A stretch of 64,000 nucleotides of DNA from positions 28,288,857 to 28,352,856 of the forward strand of contig OX578155.1 in the NCBI GenBank assembly GCA_951213105.1, in the 5' to 3' direction. A program made the translations under genes and the position numbers. This DNA is from Amaurobius ferox (lineage: Eukaryota; Arthropoda; Arachnida; Araneae; Amaurobiidae). The notes beneath the pieces were generated by a model that was given only the letters and a program-made list of their open reading frames with translations, ran no database searches and was not told where the DNA came from. Positions 1 to 11,937 of the stretch are shown in pieces (within the stretch, counting starts at the first letter, position 1; the number at the start of each line of letters is the position of its first letter).

Positions 1-42
1 AAATGTGCCAGAAAGCAGGGTTAGAAATATTTGAAAATTTCT

Positions 43-134
43 ACATGCCCTTTGAGGCCTTCCCAACCACGCATTAAGTTGCTTTATGCCTTAGGGTTAG
101 TTGTGTGGTCTGGGTCTTCAACATGCCCTTCGAG
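43..134 (+). mobile_element. 64-bp retroposed tail with target-site duplication
   Basis: An insert at 57-120 is flanked by a 14-bp near-perfect duplication (43-56 and 121-134, one mismatch, acatgcccttYgag). It ends in GGTCTGGGTCTTCA, like the 3' end of the 5S-derived SINE at 22711-23095. The insert has no head or core domain. Its size matches two other tiny inserts in this window, at 7124-7176 and 34374-34433. It is probably a severely 5'-truncated SINE or LINE copy. Confidence 0.6.
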
Positions 135-479
135 CATGTTGTCCAAAAAAATTGATGCCCAAGTTATAATTTTGCATGCCCAACATTTTTTTGGTTACAT
201 TTTTCATTGCTGATAGATTTGGAGTCCATGAAATTAAGTATATTAAATATTATATACATAGTCTATAATTTAATATTAAAAGTAGAAAATCAGTTATTTT
301 TTTATATATTTATTGCATTAAAAGTGAGAAATTAATTACTTTTAATAATATCAATCACTACATCCTATGGCATCACACAACTGAAGACCGTGTCCATTAA
401 TATGCATTGTGCCTTTGGTAGCTGACTGCCAATGTTTGATAGTGATGCATCATTATTACAGCTGTCAGGGCCATCAATA

Positions 480-1010
480 TTTATTCTCATCAAGTCATTC
501 ATGGTGTCAGTCAAGAGGCGAGAATGAAGAGAGGTCTTTTTACAAATTTAGTAACAGGATTACCAGATAAAACATATCGAACAAAAACTATGTCTTCTTC
601 AGTAGTACTACAATCTGTGCTGCCATCTGCGAATACACAAATCATACTTTACCCAGTTCTTCAGTGAGTTCACCTTTCAGTACTTGTGCAGTATGATGAA
701 CAAACATATGCCCACCTTTGTCATTTAAATAGTTGGCACCACATACAATTCCATTAGTTTGGATCTTGCGCAATTTCTCAAATTTGGTGAAACCAATTCC
801 TCTTTAGCACAAAAATATGCTGTGTTAAAAAGAATTGTCATTTTCTTGCACTGCTCCTTGGTAAGATTTAGTAAACATTTATTTATTAGACTATCTTTTG
901 GTCTGTCCATGCCAATTTAGTTTGCATGCACAAAACATGTTTTTTTGTTTTGTTGTGCGCCCTTACAGAAGTAATTCTTATGGCATCACCTACAACTTCA
1001 TGCAGTTTAA
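480..1010 (-). pseudogene. hAT-like transposase relic (ZNF862/KIAA1586-like type)
   Basis: Read on the minus strand, three pieces in different frames recall the N-terminal and first catalytic part of domesticated-type hAT transposases. They are KEELVSP near 780-800, then GIVCGANYLNDKGGHMF near 700-760, then FADGSTDCSTTEEDIVFVRY near 560-640. The DGSTD block would carry the first catalytic aspartate. Frameshifts and stops separate the pieces, so it cannot be expressed as a transposase. The C-terminal half is not visible; sequence closer to position 1 is not recognisably coding. A cagggttag motif at 18-26 could be a hAT terminus, but no partner end was found. Family assignment is from remembered motifs. 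Confidence 0.55.
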
Positions 1011-1049
1011 AGTAGGAGCTTAAAACATCAACAATTTTTGGAAAATTGT

Positions 1050-2750
1050 GGCAGAGTTTCCCCCAGGGTTAAAAAAGGGCAGGGTGCTGTTACCTGAAAA
1101 AGGGCACTTCTTAGAAAAAAAGGGGCACGTATTTTTGATGTGAATAAAATGTATGATTGGGATTTTTATGATGAAAATCAGAGCATTGCAAAAAAATGTA
1201 AACACTTTTGTTGCATATACCTCCAAGTCTAATAGACAAAAATGTAAATATATTTTCTTGTTTTGTAGGAAATAGGATCCAGATTGTGAATATATAAAAT
1301 TAATTTCAATTTTTTAATATTTTGAACTTGTTTTTTGCAAAACTTAAAAAAGTATATGTCTGAGCAATTGTTTTTTTTTTTCATTTTGCTTATTTTCTCT
1401 CAAAATATCTTCGAAACCATAAAAGACAGATATAAATAGTAAGGGATAAAAATATGTATTAGGAAATTTAGTTGATAAATCTATATTTATATTTTAAAGT
1501 TGTACTTATAGTTTTCGAGTAATTGTTTTGTTGAGTTGAGGAAGAGTGAAAATTTCCTCTTTTTCAAGTATGTAATGCTATCTTAAAACTAAACCTGTAA
1601 ACAATTATGCAAGAATATAGCTCTTTGAAATCCCTACAAGTGTATATAATTAGATTTTGGATGAGCTCTTTGTTTGCGAAGTATAGTGGTTATAATTTCG
1701 ATATTTTAGTATTTTAACCTGGGTTTTCCAATGTGTGGGAAAGCTGTAATTTACTTAAAATGTTACTATTGTTTCAGCTGAATCAGTTACTTACTCCTTG
1801 GTGAAATATTTGTGCATAAGTATGAGGTAATCTTATTTTGTTTAAAGAATTAGGGCATTAAATGAACTTGGAAATTCTAAAAATGTGTAATGATCGGTTA
1901 GGTGTGAACAAAAGAAATGAAAATATACATATTCAAGTACATATTTATGTGCCACCAGGCAAGTTTATAGATTATAGATCAAGTTGATTTCTGCTAAGAT
2001 AAGTTTAATTTATATACTGAAAAACAAGTTCGTAAAATAATTTTATATTTTAACCTAAAGTCTATGGTCGAAGCATCCAGATGAAATCCTTGTGAAAACT
2101 AATGTACTAACTAGCTATAAATAGTTAGCGAGTCATTTGTAGCACTTTGAAATCCTGTAAACAATATAAATAAATCTGAAAAAATCGAATAGCTTTATTG
2201 AATTTTATTGAAGTTTTATTTTACAAAATGTTATTCATTCAAACCCATTTTGGCTTCATCGAACTGGAGCCACCACCACTAAGGTATGAAAATTTTTCTT
2301 TTATTGAGAACAAATTTATCATTGAATAAATGCTACTTTTACATCAAATATTATTATAGTCTTGAGCAATTGGGTTTATTAGCAATTATAATTATTGAAT
2401 TTATATAAATTTAGAGTTTATTAAATTTAAAAAGGAGAATATTGAATTTTGATTTTTAGTATTTTCTCATTAGTCAATGAGGTTTGATGATTTTAAGGGA
2501 TAAGATATGTTTAAACATTGAAAGTATTTGTTAATTGTTTGTTGTTGTATATTGATTACAAGAAAGAAAAAATCCTGATTTAAATAACTAATAAAATTCC
2601 AGAAAGCTCTATAAAATCACTGTATAAAGTTTTGAACTATGAATTAGCAAATGTTTAGCTGCTATGTTAATCATTATTCCATGGAGCAGAGTTTTTAATT
2701 GTGCAAGCAACGTACATTCATATATCTGCGCAGCATCCATATCTTTAACC
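1050..2750. other. AT-rich intergenic stretch
   Basis: No coding signal, RNA gene or clear repeat structure is visible apart from a short run of ggg-rich words near 1065-1130. The rest is AT-rich with scattered homopolymers. Confidence 0.5.
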
Positions 2751-2890
2751 ATAAATTTGCGTAGCGGGTGAGTACGCGAATGACAACTACTGCATACGTC
2801 CCTAAAGTGGGCATATCATTATTAAATCAGCTTCATTATTATTATTATTGCATGTATCCGTGGAGCGGGTCAAAGAGGAGTCCTTTAATA

Positions 2891-3670
2891 CAGGGTTCGG
2901 CCAAAAGAGCATATCGATTTGGAACGTCAATAAAAAAAAAATACAAAGCAAGATAATTAAAGAAATCGTTTATACTTGAGAAGTACACAGAAGTATGCCA
3001 TTGTTATCCATTAAGTTTTGAAGAGTACATCAGTTAAATGGCGACTGTCAATGTCGATGCAGTTTTGAAGTCTGTTTCGGAAATTTTGCAGTAATCTGCG
3101 GAATTGCCGTGATTGCTTGTGTAATTGCTGCCTTGAGTGCTTGCAAATTTGTTGGTCGGGGTTGGTACACTTTTGATTTGAGATAGCCCCACAGAAAGAA
3201 TCACATGGGGCCAAATCCGGCGAACGTGGTGGCCAACTGATATCACCCCGTATCTGCAGCTGTGTGTTTGCGTACAGATCACTTGGAGACTGCTGTATGG
3301 AATCTCTAGCAACTGCCACATCTTCCGGTGTTGTTACGCTTCTAGGGTGGCCAGGACTCTTTCTTTTTAAAGCCGAACTTGTTCGTTTAAAATTTGAAAC
3401 CCAACAACGAATTGTTTGTGCAGCCGAAACCGGATCATGACGTCCGAGCTGAAAGCGTATTCGGAAGGCCCGTTGCTTCGTTATCACAGATTCACTGTTC
3501 GTAACAAACTCTTCAACAACAAAAGTCCGATGCTCTCCGCTCCAAGCCATGACGGTAACTAAAAATGGCATGCGCAAACAAGTCAAAAGAGAGTATGCCC
3601 ACTGCTGTACCTCTACTATGAGCGAAGCAACGCTTCTGCCAAATCAGAACATTCTTTCTGCTGCACCCTG
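2891..3670 (-). mobile_element. Mariner-like element, 780 bp, internally deleted
   Basis: Termini CAGGGTTCGGCC (2891) and GCTGCACCCTG (ending 3670) form imperfect terminal inverted repeats. Both sides carry the dinucleotide TA (2889-2890 and 3671-3672), the standard target duplication of the Tc1/mariner superfamily. The element encodes a fused remnant transposase on the minus strand. Its length is well under the 1.3 kb or so expected for a complete copy, so it is an internal-deletion derivative that could move only in trans. Confidence 0.8.
3011..3586 (-). pseudogene. Internally deleted mariner-like (DUF4817-type) transposase
   Basis: A 191-codon open frame. Residues about 16-95 resemble the N-terminal helix-turn-helix (DUF4817) of arthropod mariner-like transposases, including WSGEHRTFVVEEFV and KRKSPGHPRSV. 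Residues about 113-130 jump directly to the C-terminal catalytic block SWPPRSPDLAPCDSF. The first two catalytic acidic residues and the intervening sequence are missing, so the frame is continuous but not catalytic. A second frame at 3034-3321 retains ISVGHHVRRIWPHVILSVGL, suggesting an additional small indel near the junction. A DNA-binding-only product acting as a repressor is possible but not shown. Confidence 0.75.
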
Positions 3671-4250
3671 TATAAGGGGGGTTATTTTGTGTTTCAAATT
3701 GCTATGCGGATGTTGGCAACGGACTAATCTGTTAATCCACAAGCCCGCATAGTATTCGTGTACATAACACAATGTCACACGATTTGCATGTGTCTGCACA
3801 GGGTAATCGTTATTGCATGCATTGTATGCAATTACATACACTCGTTAAAAGAAGGCGCTTAATTTTGTAAATCCACTACGCGAATTAAATATATCGAATC
3901 GTTATTGCATGGAACGGAGTTATCATTATGTAGTTATCATTATTTGAAGACTAATTCTTACAAAACTGTTCGTTCAGCATTTCGCAAACATTTTGAAACA
4001 CGAAATGTGCCGAATAAATCATCGCCCCTGATTTCTTTCTATGGTCTTATCTCAAAGAAGGTGTATACGCAAACAATCTAAAGACAATCGAAGCCTTAGG
4101 CCGGATTCATACTGACACGTTCGCCCGTTGCGTTGACCATCCGTCAGAGGAGCAACTCAGAGCATCAATTCACACTAATCCGTCAATGCATGGAGTTCTC
4201 GAGCTTAAGGGATTCTCCTCTTTTTCCATGCTGTATGAGGCGATGGGGGT

Positions 4251-4637
4251 TGTTATTGTTGAGACCCAGACCGTCCGACCTACCAGAAAGGTGTAAGGTA
4301 ACTATTTGGACGGCCAGGAAGTGCCACTCAATTTAGACCGGAACCCAGTGGGGGAGGCATCCACAGGGACCGTACCCTCCTTCCCCTACCACCAACCTCT
4401 CGGAAGGACTTACAGACCCACATGTTTAACGTGATCGTACTCCGCATGAACACGGCGGCAGTTGTGGCAGCGTGCAAATCCAGTACGCAAACCACCGGGC
4501 TACCGCGCCCAAAATGTGCCAACAACACGCTGTGTTCCCAGGTGGTCACCCACCCAAGTACTAACCGCGCCCGATGCTGCCTGACTTCGGTGATCTAACG
4601 AGAACCGGTGTTTTCAGCATAGTACAGCCGTTGGCCC
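4251..4637 (-). mobile_element. 5S rRNA-headed SINE, full length (387 bp)
   Basis: Reading the minus strand from 4637 to 4251, the order is a 118-nt 5S rRNA-derived head (4635-4518), a tRNA-like segment (GTAGCCCGGTGGTTTGCG and GGATTTGCACGC, about 4508-4455), and a core with GTACGGTCCCTGTGGATG. A tail follows with GGTCGGACGGTCTGGGTCTC, ending in a CAACAATAACA run. The target duplication gaggcgatgggggt occurs at 4237-4250 and 4638-4651. The structure matches the SINE3 class (Pol III transcription from a 5S promoter). It is nearly identical to the copy at 22711-23095, so the family was active recently. Confidence 0.88.
4518..4635 (-). pseudogene. 5S rRNA-derived SINE head
   Basis: 118 nt closely follow metazoan 5S rRNA, starting GCCAACGG and ending with GTTGTTGGC. 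They include the box A region (CAGGCAGCATCGGGCG) and the box C region (GGGTGACCACCTGGGAA) that bind TFIIIA. No T-run terminator follows; sequence runs straight into the SINE body. I therefore treat it as the Pol III promoter of a SINE, not a 5S gene. Confidence 0.85.
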
Positions 4638-4651
4638 GAGGCGATGGGGGT

Positions 4652-4809
4652 TGTTGTTGTTGAGACCCAGACCGTCCGACCTACCAGAAAGGTGTAAGGT
4701 AACTGTATGGACGGCCGGGAAGTGCCACCCAATTTAGACCGGAACCCAGTGGGGGAGGCATCCACAGGGACCGTACCCTCCTTCCCCTACCACCAACCTC
4801 TCGGAAGGC
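4652..4809 (-). mobile_element. 5'-truncated 5S-family SINE sharing the neighbour's target site
   Basis: 158 bp on the minus strand matching only the 3' part (core end plus tail, ending in CAACAACAACA) of the adjacent SINE. The 14-bp duplication gaggcgatgggggt lies on both sides (4638-4651 and 4810-4823). The left copy is also the right-hand duplication of the full-length SINE. Truncation occurs within the core at CTTCCGAGAGG. Confidence 0.85.
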
Positions 4810-7112
4810 GAGGCGATGGGGGTGCAAATGGTGTGGGAAAGAGATCTTTGTACGGCTCAACTTGATTGGTTAGGTTTTGTTTACTAATTGACAGAAGCTG
4901 TTCGATTGATTCTCATATTGTTCTATGATAATATATTCATATTGAGGTCTTCTGTGGTCTGGTCAATTAACGCAGGCCCGAATTGTCCAGTGAGTCGGGT
5001 CAGGCTCAGTATTTAAAAAGTCGAGCCGGGCATATTTAAGTTTGAAAAAAATTTAAGTGAATTTTAATAGAGTACATGAGATTATCGTGGTGAATTTAGC
5101 TATATGTAAATATAAATGTTTGAAAAACTTTTATCTTAGTTTTTTGTACAAACACATTTGAATAAAAATAATTTCGGCCGTGACTTAATGGTCTTCGGGC
5201 CAGAAACGTGTTCTAAATTTGTAAATTTCTTTGGGCAAGGCCGCCGTGTCCCCCAAATTATGCCCCCCTACAAACTTTATGGCGGGCTTCATATTTCAGT
5301 TCCCCTTGTGAATATTTCATGTTTTGTCCAGCTTAAAAAAAATTTCTGGAAGTCTCGGGCTTTCCGCTCCCCCAGGCTGGGTGAAGGATGCAATCTCATA
5401 TTTTCCGGGATATGGCCATATCCCAGTATATATGTCAATCTGTTTTTTCAAATTCTCTATTTAGGGATTTTTCAACTGAAATCCTATTTTGGTAAATTTT
5501 TGAATTGAGCTTATGTATTACTTACTGTGTATTTTTGACCACAATTCTCATTTAATATATTTATGAGATTATTTATTTGTGAAAGTCTCTCTCTGCGAAT
5601 ATTGCAAAAATCTTAACTATATTTCTTTTTAATTATTTAGTAATTTCGAAATGCACCAATTTAACAACAATTGAGAATTGATATATTAGCATCTATTGCA
5701 TCTTCAGAATTAATATCTTTCAGTATAAATGTAAATAAACAGCTTTGGGTTTATATATATATAATTGTAAAAATAAAATCTTCTGAATTCCCATTCATTT
5801 TCTTATAAAAGAACTCAGATTTTTAATATGTTGGCTGTGAAAAATCACCTAGTTTATGAGATCTGTACCAGATATGTTACATTTTTTAAAAGTAAAGTTG
5901 AACAATACTTACCTTAAATATAAATGTTATTTTGCTTTCCAAATTTTATAATTTTTGGCTAAAAGGCTTCATGAACCTTATGCACTACTCAGAGGTTTTA
6001 GTGCATATGTTAGTAGATTTACCATTTTGCAAATTTTGGGTTCTTAATGACAATTTCGTGCCCATTCTACTATGCATATTTTTTTACATTATATTTTGTA
6101 ACTTTTGTATATTCATCAGTGTTTGTTAAAGTATTGTTTGGCTACCAAGGTATTACTATTTACAAAATACCTAGACTTTCTTGGTATTTTAAGTTTTACT
6201 ACTTAGACAGTGAAAAGTATTATCCAAACACAAAATATTTAATCTACTTTTTTAAGCAGTAAATTAATTTCATATCTGATCCAACTTAAGCTAATCCTGT
6301 TTTCTGATGTCGAACAATCAAATTTTAACATGATTTAGCTTTAACTGTCTTTACAATTATATTCTGCAACTGTCAGCAAATAATATTGAAATAGATAAAT
6401 TTGATTAATAAGCAACTGACTCATAGTTAATGAGAATAGTGCTAAAAAATTATTAAATCAGGTGTCAGCATATTGTGTGAAATATAAATATAATCCCACA
6501 AGACAAATGCTTATTTCTCTCACATAAACCAATGCTCTTCCTAGCTAATATTTCAATAAAACAATGCACATTACTACAAATTCTTTTCGCTTCTTATCAT
6601 TGTTCGATCCTTAAAATATTAAATTGCTTTAACAGATTAAACTTGGTAAGCTGAAGTTTACGGAAGAAGAAATTGACATTTTAAAAAAATTGCAGTAACT
6701 TCTTTCTTATAATATATATTTTTACCTAACATATTCATCAAAGTAAAAAGAAGGATATCTGAGTGATAAAAATAGCCAATAAAGCACCATTAAGCTTTCC
6801 GATGCATTTTAGCAGTAAAATCAGCTTACCTTTATAAATAAAACTATTTTCCCATAATATTGTAACTTTTAACATTTCCACTTGCATTTATAATTTTTTT
6901 TTTCTATTTCTTTAATCAGTTTAGAATGCTTTCAGGCCAACAACTTTATAATACCAGCCAATAGCAAAAATTTTTGATAACCTCACTCAATTTCAAGTAG
7001 AATTTTACTGAGTATTTCACATTACTTCATGGGGAATACAAAATAGATAAAAGGAATAATCCACATTGTCGTGTATTTTAAAATTATGTTGGTTTGAGAG
7101 CAATCAAAATAG

Positions 7113-7187
7113 GCTGTTTGTTGAAAACCCAGACCAGCCGAGAGTATATAGCAGCTGGTTGAGAAGCTGGTAACAAGCTGTTTGTTG
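7113..7187 (-). mobile_element. 53-bp retroposed tail with target-site duplication
   Basis: An insert at 7124-7176 is flanked by an 11-bp perfect duplication gctgtttgttg (7113-7123 and 7177-7187). On the minus strand it reads GTTACCAGC near the start and GGCTGGTCTGGGTTTT at the end. This follows the 3' tail of the 5S-headed SINE. It is the shortest of three tail-only inserts in the window. Confidence 0.65.
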
Positions 7188-8238
7188 CAATATCAATATA
7201 TATATGTATATAGTTTAATTAAATAAATAGTATTTATAAATATAAATGAGATTCTCATCATTGATGATACAGCTCCATCAGGCCATCTTATAGGTTTTCT
7301 CAGTAGTTCCTCTTTGTGGCTACTTCGCCAGTTTTGTTTTTCACATCGACATCAAACCATCAAAATAATATGCAAATTATATTTAACAATGAAAAAAATT
7401 TAATCCAATTGGACTTCCGGAATTAACATTTAGTTAAAAAAATAAAATGTGCTCATTTTGTTAGAATTTGAGTTGTGATAATTTTTACATTTGTTTAAAA
7501 TTTCAAAGCTGAGTTCAGTAGTTGACATGCTCACAAAAACACATTTTCATTTTATTAACATGATCTTAATAATGCTTTTTCAACTTTCAAACTGTTATAT
7601 TTTTCAACCTGTTATATTTTTTACATCAATATAATAAAACTAGCTTCTAACCATTGAAAATCAATGATGCAAGATACCGTATGTGCTTGTATAAATTTTT
7701 TCAGATATTGTTTTTACTTCCACTCAAACCAGAAAAATACTGAATAATGAAAAAAGAAAACGAAGAAATAAATTGTCATTAAAGGAGAAAAATAATTATT
7801 TTTTATTAATGCATTAACAATTATTGAATGGAAAGGAAGAACAGATGTTTCTTATAATAAATCTAACAGAATATTTCAGTATAAACCACATATTTAATAA
7901 ATTTTTTTTAGCAAATTAACTGGAATCCACATTTGAATCTAAACTAAAAACCAATATAACTAACTGTGAATCCAGTTTTGAAAACATATCTGAATTAGAA
8001 TTCCAAATTCGTTGATCAACTGCCCATTGCTAAAATATTTTTCCTCTATACAGAAAAGTGTTGAACTTATTGGGTCTTACCGCAGTCTGATAAATTTTTT
8101 ATCATAGAGATATTTCTTCGTTTATGTGAAACTATATTAGTTTCCATATTTTAAATATCTGCAAGCCCTTTTAGTTGGTGACAGTTTGCTTACAACAATG
8201 GTAATATGAATAGCCATTGTTATAAGATAGTTAAAAAC

Positions 8239-8312
8239 AAGTCTAATATTCAGCTTCGCTTCTACAGAGAACATTTTAATAAGAACAGTGTAGCTGAATA
8301 TTGGACTTGTCT
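8239..8312. repeat. Short hairpin-forming inverted repeat
   Basis: Arms of about 20 nt, AAGTCTAATATTCAGCT and AGCTGAATATTGGACTT, with one mismatch, are separated by a spacer of about 27 nt. No flanking duplication was seen and its function is unknown. Sequence just downstream (caaatttcagcttcctagac) resembles ends of dispersed repeats, so this may be a relic terminus. Confidence 0.4.
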
Positions 8313-9247
8313 TATTCAATATTTTTCACCAGATACTGGGGCCAGGATACCCCTCCAAAAAACTTTGCATCATGATTACTCGTGAACCCTTTTGGAGTAA
8401 GAATTAAATACTTACCAAATTTCAGCTTCCTAGACCTAATGGTTTTTGAGATATTTTTGTCTCAACATTGAATCCCACACATATGGATAAATTCAAAACA
8501 TACTAATTTACAATAAAATCAAATACATAAATGTAATTTGTTTATTTTTCAGAAGTATACAGCTAAAGTTTTTAGATATAAGAAATAAAATATTTTATAA
8601 CAGATTATGTTCAACAAATATGAATATTTTTTTAAAACAAAACTAGATCCAATCAAACTTTCTTTAAAATTTCTAGTCCATACTTGAATTCAGAAAAACC
8701 TGTAAAAAATAAAATGTATAGTTTTAAAGAATTCTCATTTTTAACAATTTTACAAAATTAAATGAATAAAATATCAGCAAAGGCCTGACATAAACCACAC
8801 ATGGGCAACCCATGTCTTCATTTTTTTTTTTTTGCTTTTTTAGGAATTTTTTTTTTAAACTCTTTAAAATTCTATTTAAAATTTCTGCATTTGGAATAAT
8901 GTATACCATAAAGCAGTAGATTTTGATCATAAAAGTGAGGCTTTCAGTTCTATCGTTAGTCATACCTGATAAAAAAAAAAGTAACCACTGGCTGTCAGCT
9001 GGTTATACAAAAATGCAATTTTTTACAACCAAATATGACTTTTATGCAGGAAAAGCAGATTAAAAATAGTGTTGCTATCTTAGCTTATATGAAACATTTT
9101 CAAAAAATAATGCTTCATGGACAATGAAAATGCTTCTAAAATATTGAAATGATATGAATTTTTAACTTTAGTGCCAACAAGTTACTAAAGTAACCAAGCT
9201 GCTATAACAAGTAACCAAGTTGCTAAATCTTAATCACCATTAGCATG

Positions 9248-9425
9248 GCATATTTCACGGCTGTGGCTGGATCCCCGTCCGGTGGCCGTAGAATCCTGAA
9301 GAAAACTCCTCAAACGGGTGGGTCCACGGTTGGGTTTAGCTATCGTATTGGTTACTTAGGCTAACAGGCGGAGCTAAAGCACCTCCCTCCAACTGCTTAT
9401 AAATGCGATTGCAGTGTTGCCAAAC
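9248..9425. other. GC-richer island of unknown nature
   Basis: In an otherwise AT-rich area, a block with ggatccccgtccggtggccg, cctcaaacgggtgggtccac and a late TATA-like cttataaatg stands out. It has no long open frame. It could be an element's 5' end or a relic promoter. I could not find a second copy in the window. Confidence 0.3.
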
Positions 9426-9539
9426 TTTAAAAGTTACCATAAATTTCTAAACCAGGCATGAATACAGTTAAATTTTTATACAATAAATAAAATAAATAAT
9501 TCATACCTAGTTAAATATATATATTTTTTTAATTACATT

Positions 9540-9930
9540 ATTTATTAATAAAACTTTTTACGGTCGTTCTGAGTGTTCTAAAACCTTTTCAAAAGAATTA
9601 CATTTTAATGAAGAGTAGAGGCAATATAACAATGTATATCTACTATAACCGTGGCCGTGAGGAACATTTGTAAAAAATTTTGGTGTTGCCATAGTAAACC
9701 AATTTTCTGCAAACTATTAAATTTTTTGCTAAATAAAATATAATAAATGTAGTTTTTATTTTTAATAGAAATTATTTATAAATGAATTTTTGAGAATCGT
9801 GTAGGGTGTCTTAAAGCCTTTCACTATTTTAAATTTCAAAAGAATTGCATTTTATGAAGAGCAGAAATAATATATCTATGTATATCTGCTATAACCGTGG
9901 CCGTTATGAAACATTTGTAAACATTTTGTT
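9540..9930 (+). repeat. Two-copy direct repeat upstream of the LINE
   Basis: Two diverged units of about 230-250 bp share tttcaaaagaattRcatttt, tatatctRctataaccgtgg and ccgtKRKGRaacatttgtaaa (about 9540-9695 and 9775-9930). The LINE below begins directly at the end of the second unit. The repeat is noncoding. Confidence 0.6.
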
Positions 9931-10970
9931 GTGGGGAAAGGCATCCAAGGAAAAATAGGCCTGTGGATACATAACTTCTTAAATCAAAGGACTAACCAAG
10001 TCGAATGGAGAAACTCCCTCTCAAAAAAGGAAAATAGTAACCAAGGACTTCCTCAAGGTTGTATTACTAGCCCGTTTTTATTCATGCTATATATGAATGA
10101 TCTGTTTCAACACATTACAGAAGAGGTAACATGTCTAGTTTATGCAGACGACATCATTATGTACAGCGACGACAAAGATGAAAAGGAAGCAAGAAGAAAA
10201 CTTCAAAATGCTATAAATATATGCAACAACTGGTGCAAAAAATGGAAGGTGTCTATCAACCCGAAAAAATGCCAAACAATTAATTTCACCAATAAAAGGG
10301 AAAAAATACAATGCGGGATAAAAATTAATAATGTAGTAATACCGGAAGTAAACGAAATAAAAATTTTAGGAATCATATTTGATAGAAACCTAACCTGGAA
10401 GGATCATTTTGATTACGTAAAACAAAAAAGTGCCAAAGCATTAAATGGATTTAAATACATCGCCTCGAAAAAATGGGGAGCAGGTTCAACTCATCTACTG
10501 AGGATAGGAAATGCAACTATCAGAAGTCAAAGCGAATATGAATCCCCGATTTTCAATACAGCAAGTAAGACTCACTATAAAAAAATAAATCCTATTTATA
10601 ATAGCATGCTACGCATTGCAACGGGACTTCCGAAATGCACCCCTCTCAGCATCCTTTTTGCAGAGACAAATTCTACTCCTCTTCATGAGCGGCACGAGAC
10701 ACTTGCAAAAAAGTTTTTTTATAAAAAATGTATATTTAGGAAAATGGTCCCCTTTGCACGAAACTATTTGGAATCCCCCGCCTCAAATTTATGATAACTG
10801 GAAGACAGAAAAAGCTCCCATCACTACTAAAATGAAAAATATTTTTGAAGATTTGGGATATACAAAACAGACCTTCTGGATTGGACCCCTCCTATTGGTA
10901 ATATCAATTACAAGATTTTCACAAATGAAATGGATTTCCAGAACAAAAACCTTCCAGATCAAATAATACA
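9931..10970 (+). pseudogene. LINE reverse transcriptase, C-terminal part
   Basis: The open frame 9931-10794 holds RT motifs in order: GLPQGCITSPFLFMLYMNDL (template/primer grip), LVYADDIIMYS (catalytic YADD, both aspartates present), KWKVSINPKKCQ and IKILGIIFD (thumb side). The sequence is in frame back to about 9925, with LWGKGIQGKIGLW, and there is no RT palm N-terminus or endonuclease, so the copy is 5'-truncated. After about 10730 homology shifts into the frame of 10616-10966 (WSPLHETIWNPPPQIYDNWK), and again near 10930 into the RNase H frame. At least two frameshifts therefore break the polyprotein. Confidence 0.75.
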
Positions 10971-11835
10971 AGCTTATTTTAAGAATTTCATCGATAATAA
11001 ATATATGTACACTCTAATAGGAACAGATGGGTCTAAAACCGACCAAGGGAGTGCAATAGGAATAGTAATCCCTAGCCTCCGCATCAGCAGAAGTTACTCG
11101 ACGTCAAGACTCAATTCGATCTTTACAATAGAGGCACTGGCCATTTTAAAAGTAATAGAGGAATGCATAAATAAGGAAAATAAGTACATAATCTGCACTG
11201 ACAGCCTAAGCTCTCTCAAAAGCCTAAAAAATATTGGGAAAAACTCTCCATGCATTATACTTCATATCCATAGGGCTCTTATGGAAAAAGCAAACGAAGA
11301 CAATATAATACTCATATGGACACCAGAGCATAAAGGCATTCAAATCAACGAACAAGCAGATGCTGCGGCAAAACGGGCACATCTCCATAACACGATTCCT
11401 GGAATAGCGGGAGAAGATATTATAAAGGCCATCTGCAACAAAGAAAAAGAAAATAACAGGAAAAACTGGTATAGGTACAAGAATCAAAAGCTTTTCCCGC
11501 ATATTAACCCTAGCAAAATGTGGTTTAGAAACGGTCTTCTTAGTAGAAAGAGTGAGGTACTTATTCAAAACGTCCAAGCCAATACTTTTTTCCTTAATCC
11601 TGTCCTCTATAAGATGAACATTGTGGATACTCCGAATTGCCTGCGTTGTAAGAATGAAGAATCTATGGATCATTTTCTGTTCGTGTGTCCGTCGTATTGT
11701 GATGCTCGGAAAAAACTTTTGGCGTTCTTGTCCCTTAATAAGATTGATGCTTCGTACATGGATCTCATGAACCATTTTTCTTTGGATTTATGTTTTGAGC
11801 TGGCGTATTTCTTTTCTAAAATCAACAGATTTTAA
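10930..11835 (+). pseudogene. LINE RNase H and C-terminal zinc-binding segment
   Basis: A 301-codon open frame. Type I RNase H catalytic residues are all visible: D in GTDGSKTDQGSA (about residue 33), E in FTIEALAI, D in CTDSLSSLKSL, and D in INEQADAAAKRA after the WTPEHKG motif. A Cys/His segment, CLRCKNEESMDHFLFVCPSY, follows near residue 238. The domain itself is intact, but it is separated from the RT by frameshifts, so the ORF cannot produce the normal polyprotein. Confidence 0.78.
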
Positions 11836-11880
11836 GTCCGTTCTTATTTCTTTTTATTCTTTGGTTTTTTTATTTCCCCT

Positions 11881-11937
11881 TGGGACAGAAGGCGAAGTGC
11901 CAAGTCCCAGGCTCTACACTCTAGGATAGGAGAGTGT
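11881..11937 (+). other. Structured LINE 3' UTR (two stems)
   Basis: Stem 1 pairs GGGAC (11882-11886) with GTCCC (11904-11908) around a loop holding AAGGCGAAGTGCCAA. Stem 2 pairs ACACTCT (11916-11922) with AGAGTGT (11931-11937). The same architecture with different stem bases recurs at 13956-14010. This could be the RNA element recognised by the RT at integration. Confidence 0.55.

Larger units (their letters stand above)
4830..9240. other. AT-rich stretch without recognisable genes
   Basis: A GC-richer patch at about 5150-5420 has only short unconvincing open frames. A tiny retroposed insert lies at 7124-7176 and a hairpin at 8239-8312, both listed separately. Nothing else could be supported. 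Confidence 0.5.

Noticed and set aside
4096..4180. PIF/Harbinger element end (TTA then GGCCGGATTCATACTG)
   Set aside because: The motif is suggestive, but no matching opposite terminus or second TTA boundary was found nearby.
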